This document shows positions 63,973 through 64,000 of a DNA stretch of 64,000 bases, in pieces; the stretch's first letter is position 1; each line of letters opens with the position of its first letter. The position numbers and the translations under genes are program-made. The notes beneath the pieces are model-generated. The model was not told where the DNA came from, ran no database searches, and worked only from the letters and a program-made list of their open reading frames with translations. This DNA comes from Diplonema papillatum (Eukaryota > Euglenozoa > Diplonemea > Diplonemida > Diplonemidae), in assembly GCA_030068145.1 (NCBI GenBank), contig JAPJBO010000538.1, positions 90,553-154,552 of the forward strand, read 5' to 3'.

Positions 63973-64000
63973 TGTCATGGGCGGGGATCGAACCCGGGCG
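63973..64000 (-). tRNA. 3' part of a tRNA (runs off the right edge)
   Basis: Minus strand: GGTTCGATC (T-loop, box B), a GC-rich T-stem with four of five pairs, then CCATGAC as acceptor 3' strand and A as discriminator, followed by T5. The anticodon is outside the window, so the isotype is unknown. A tRNA-derived SINE or pseudogene cannot be excluded, given the C-C mismatch at 49-65. Confidence 0.6.

Larger units (their letters stand above)
63259..64000. other. start of next kinase intron: repeats and tRNA end
   Basis: Donor GTGTTC at 63259, R8 (63311-63381), a tandem array (63429-63775), then 63776-63966 with nothing recognised, then the tRNA-like end. Confidence 0.55.

Overview
The window is nuclear DNA of a unicellular eukaryote. 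It has intron-rich, GC-rich protein genes, all on the + strand, inside large introns and spacers crowded with retroelement pieces, short dispersed repeats and long microsatellites. The best guess is a euglenozoan of the diplonemid type. The basis is: the host genes share one strand; tyrosine-recombinase retroelement pieces lie in gag, YR, RT/RNase H order as in trypanosomatid VIPER; and LSU rRNA pieces are euglenozoan-like by memory. This is inference; no database was searched.

Host genes, left to right. (1) 1-1089: last visible exons of an unrecognised gene entering from the left. (2) 8157-20953: a DDX47/Rrp3-type DEAD-box RNA helicase in five exons, complete (465 aa). Its second intron (7.0 kb) holds a gag-YR element and a separate RT-RNase H element. 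(3) 26521-44141: a giant six-exon gene (3036 aa) for a predicted type I membrane protein: signal peptide, an astacin-like domain that has lost the catalytic Glu and two zinc-ligand His, lectin-like domains, a Thr/Ala/Pro linker, 39 EGF-like repeats of two mostly alternating types, one transmembrane helix and a cytoplasmic tail. The exon joins restore broken EGF repeats, which strongly supports the model. (4) 51619-57264: a two-exon gene for a 442-aa Gln-rich coiled-coil protein of unknown function; its 4.3-kb intron holds two LINE remnants. (5) 60687 to beyond 63258: a MAP3K/STE11-like kinase with an N-terminal multi-pass membrane region; it continues past the last visible exon.

Introns are GT-AG. 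Half of the 14 donor sites read GTRTGC. Acceptors follow A/C-rich rather than pyrimidine-rich sequence. Dispersed repeats sit close behind several donors, and a shared CCGGAGA-type motif sits upstream of several acceptors and two starts, so many introns look assembled from mobile intronic repeats.

Spacers: 1090-8156 (rearranged LSU rRNA fragment, repeats, long GT microsatellite), 20954-26520 (two adjacent elements with terminal inverted repeats), 44142-51618 (repeats and a LINE zinc-finger remnant), 57265-60686 (degraded copy of the upstream gene end, repeats). The right edge holds a short tandem array and the 3' part of a minus-strand tRNA-like gene.
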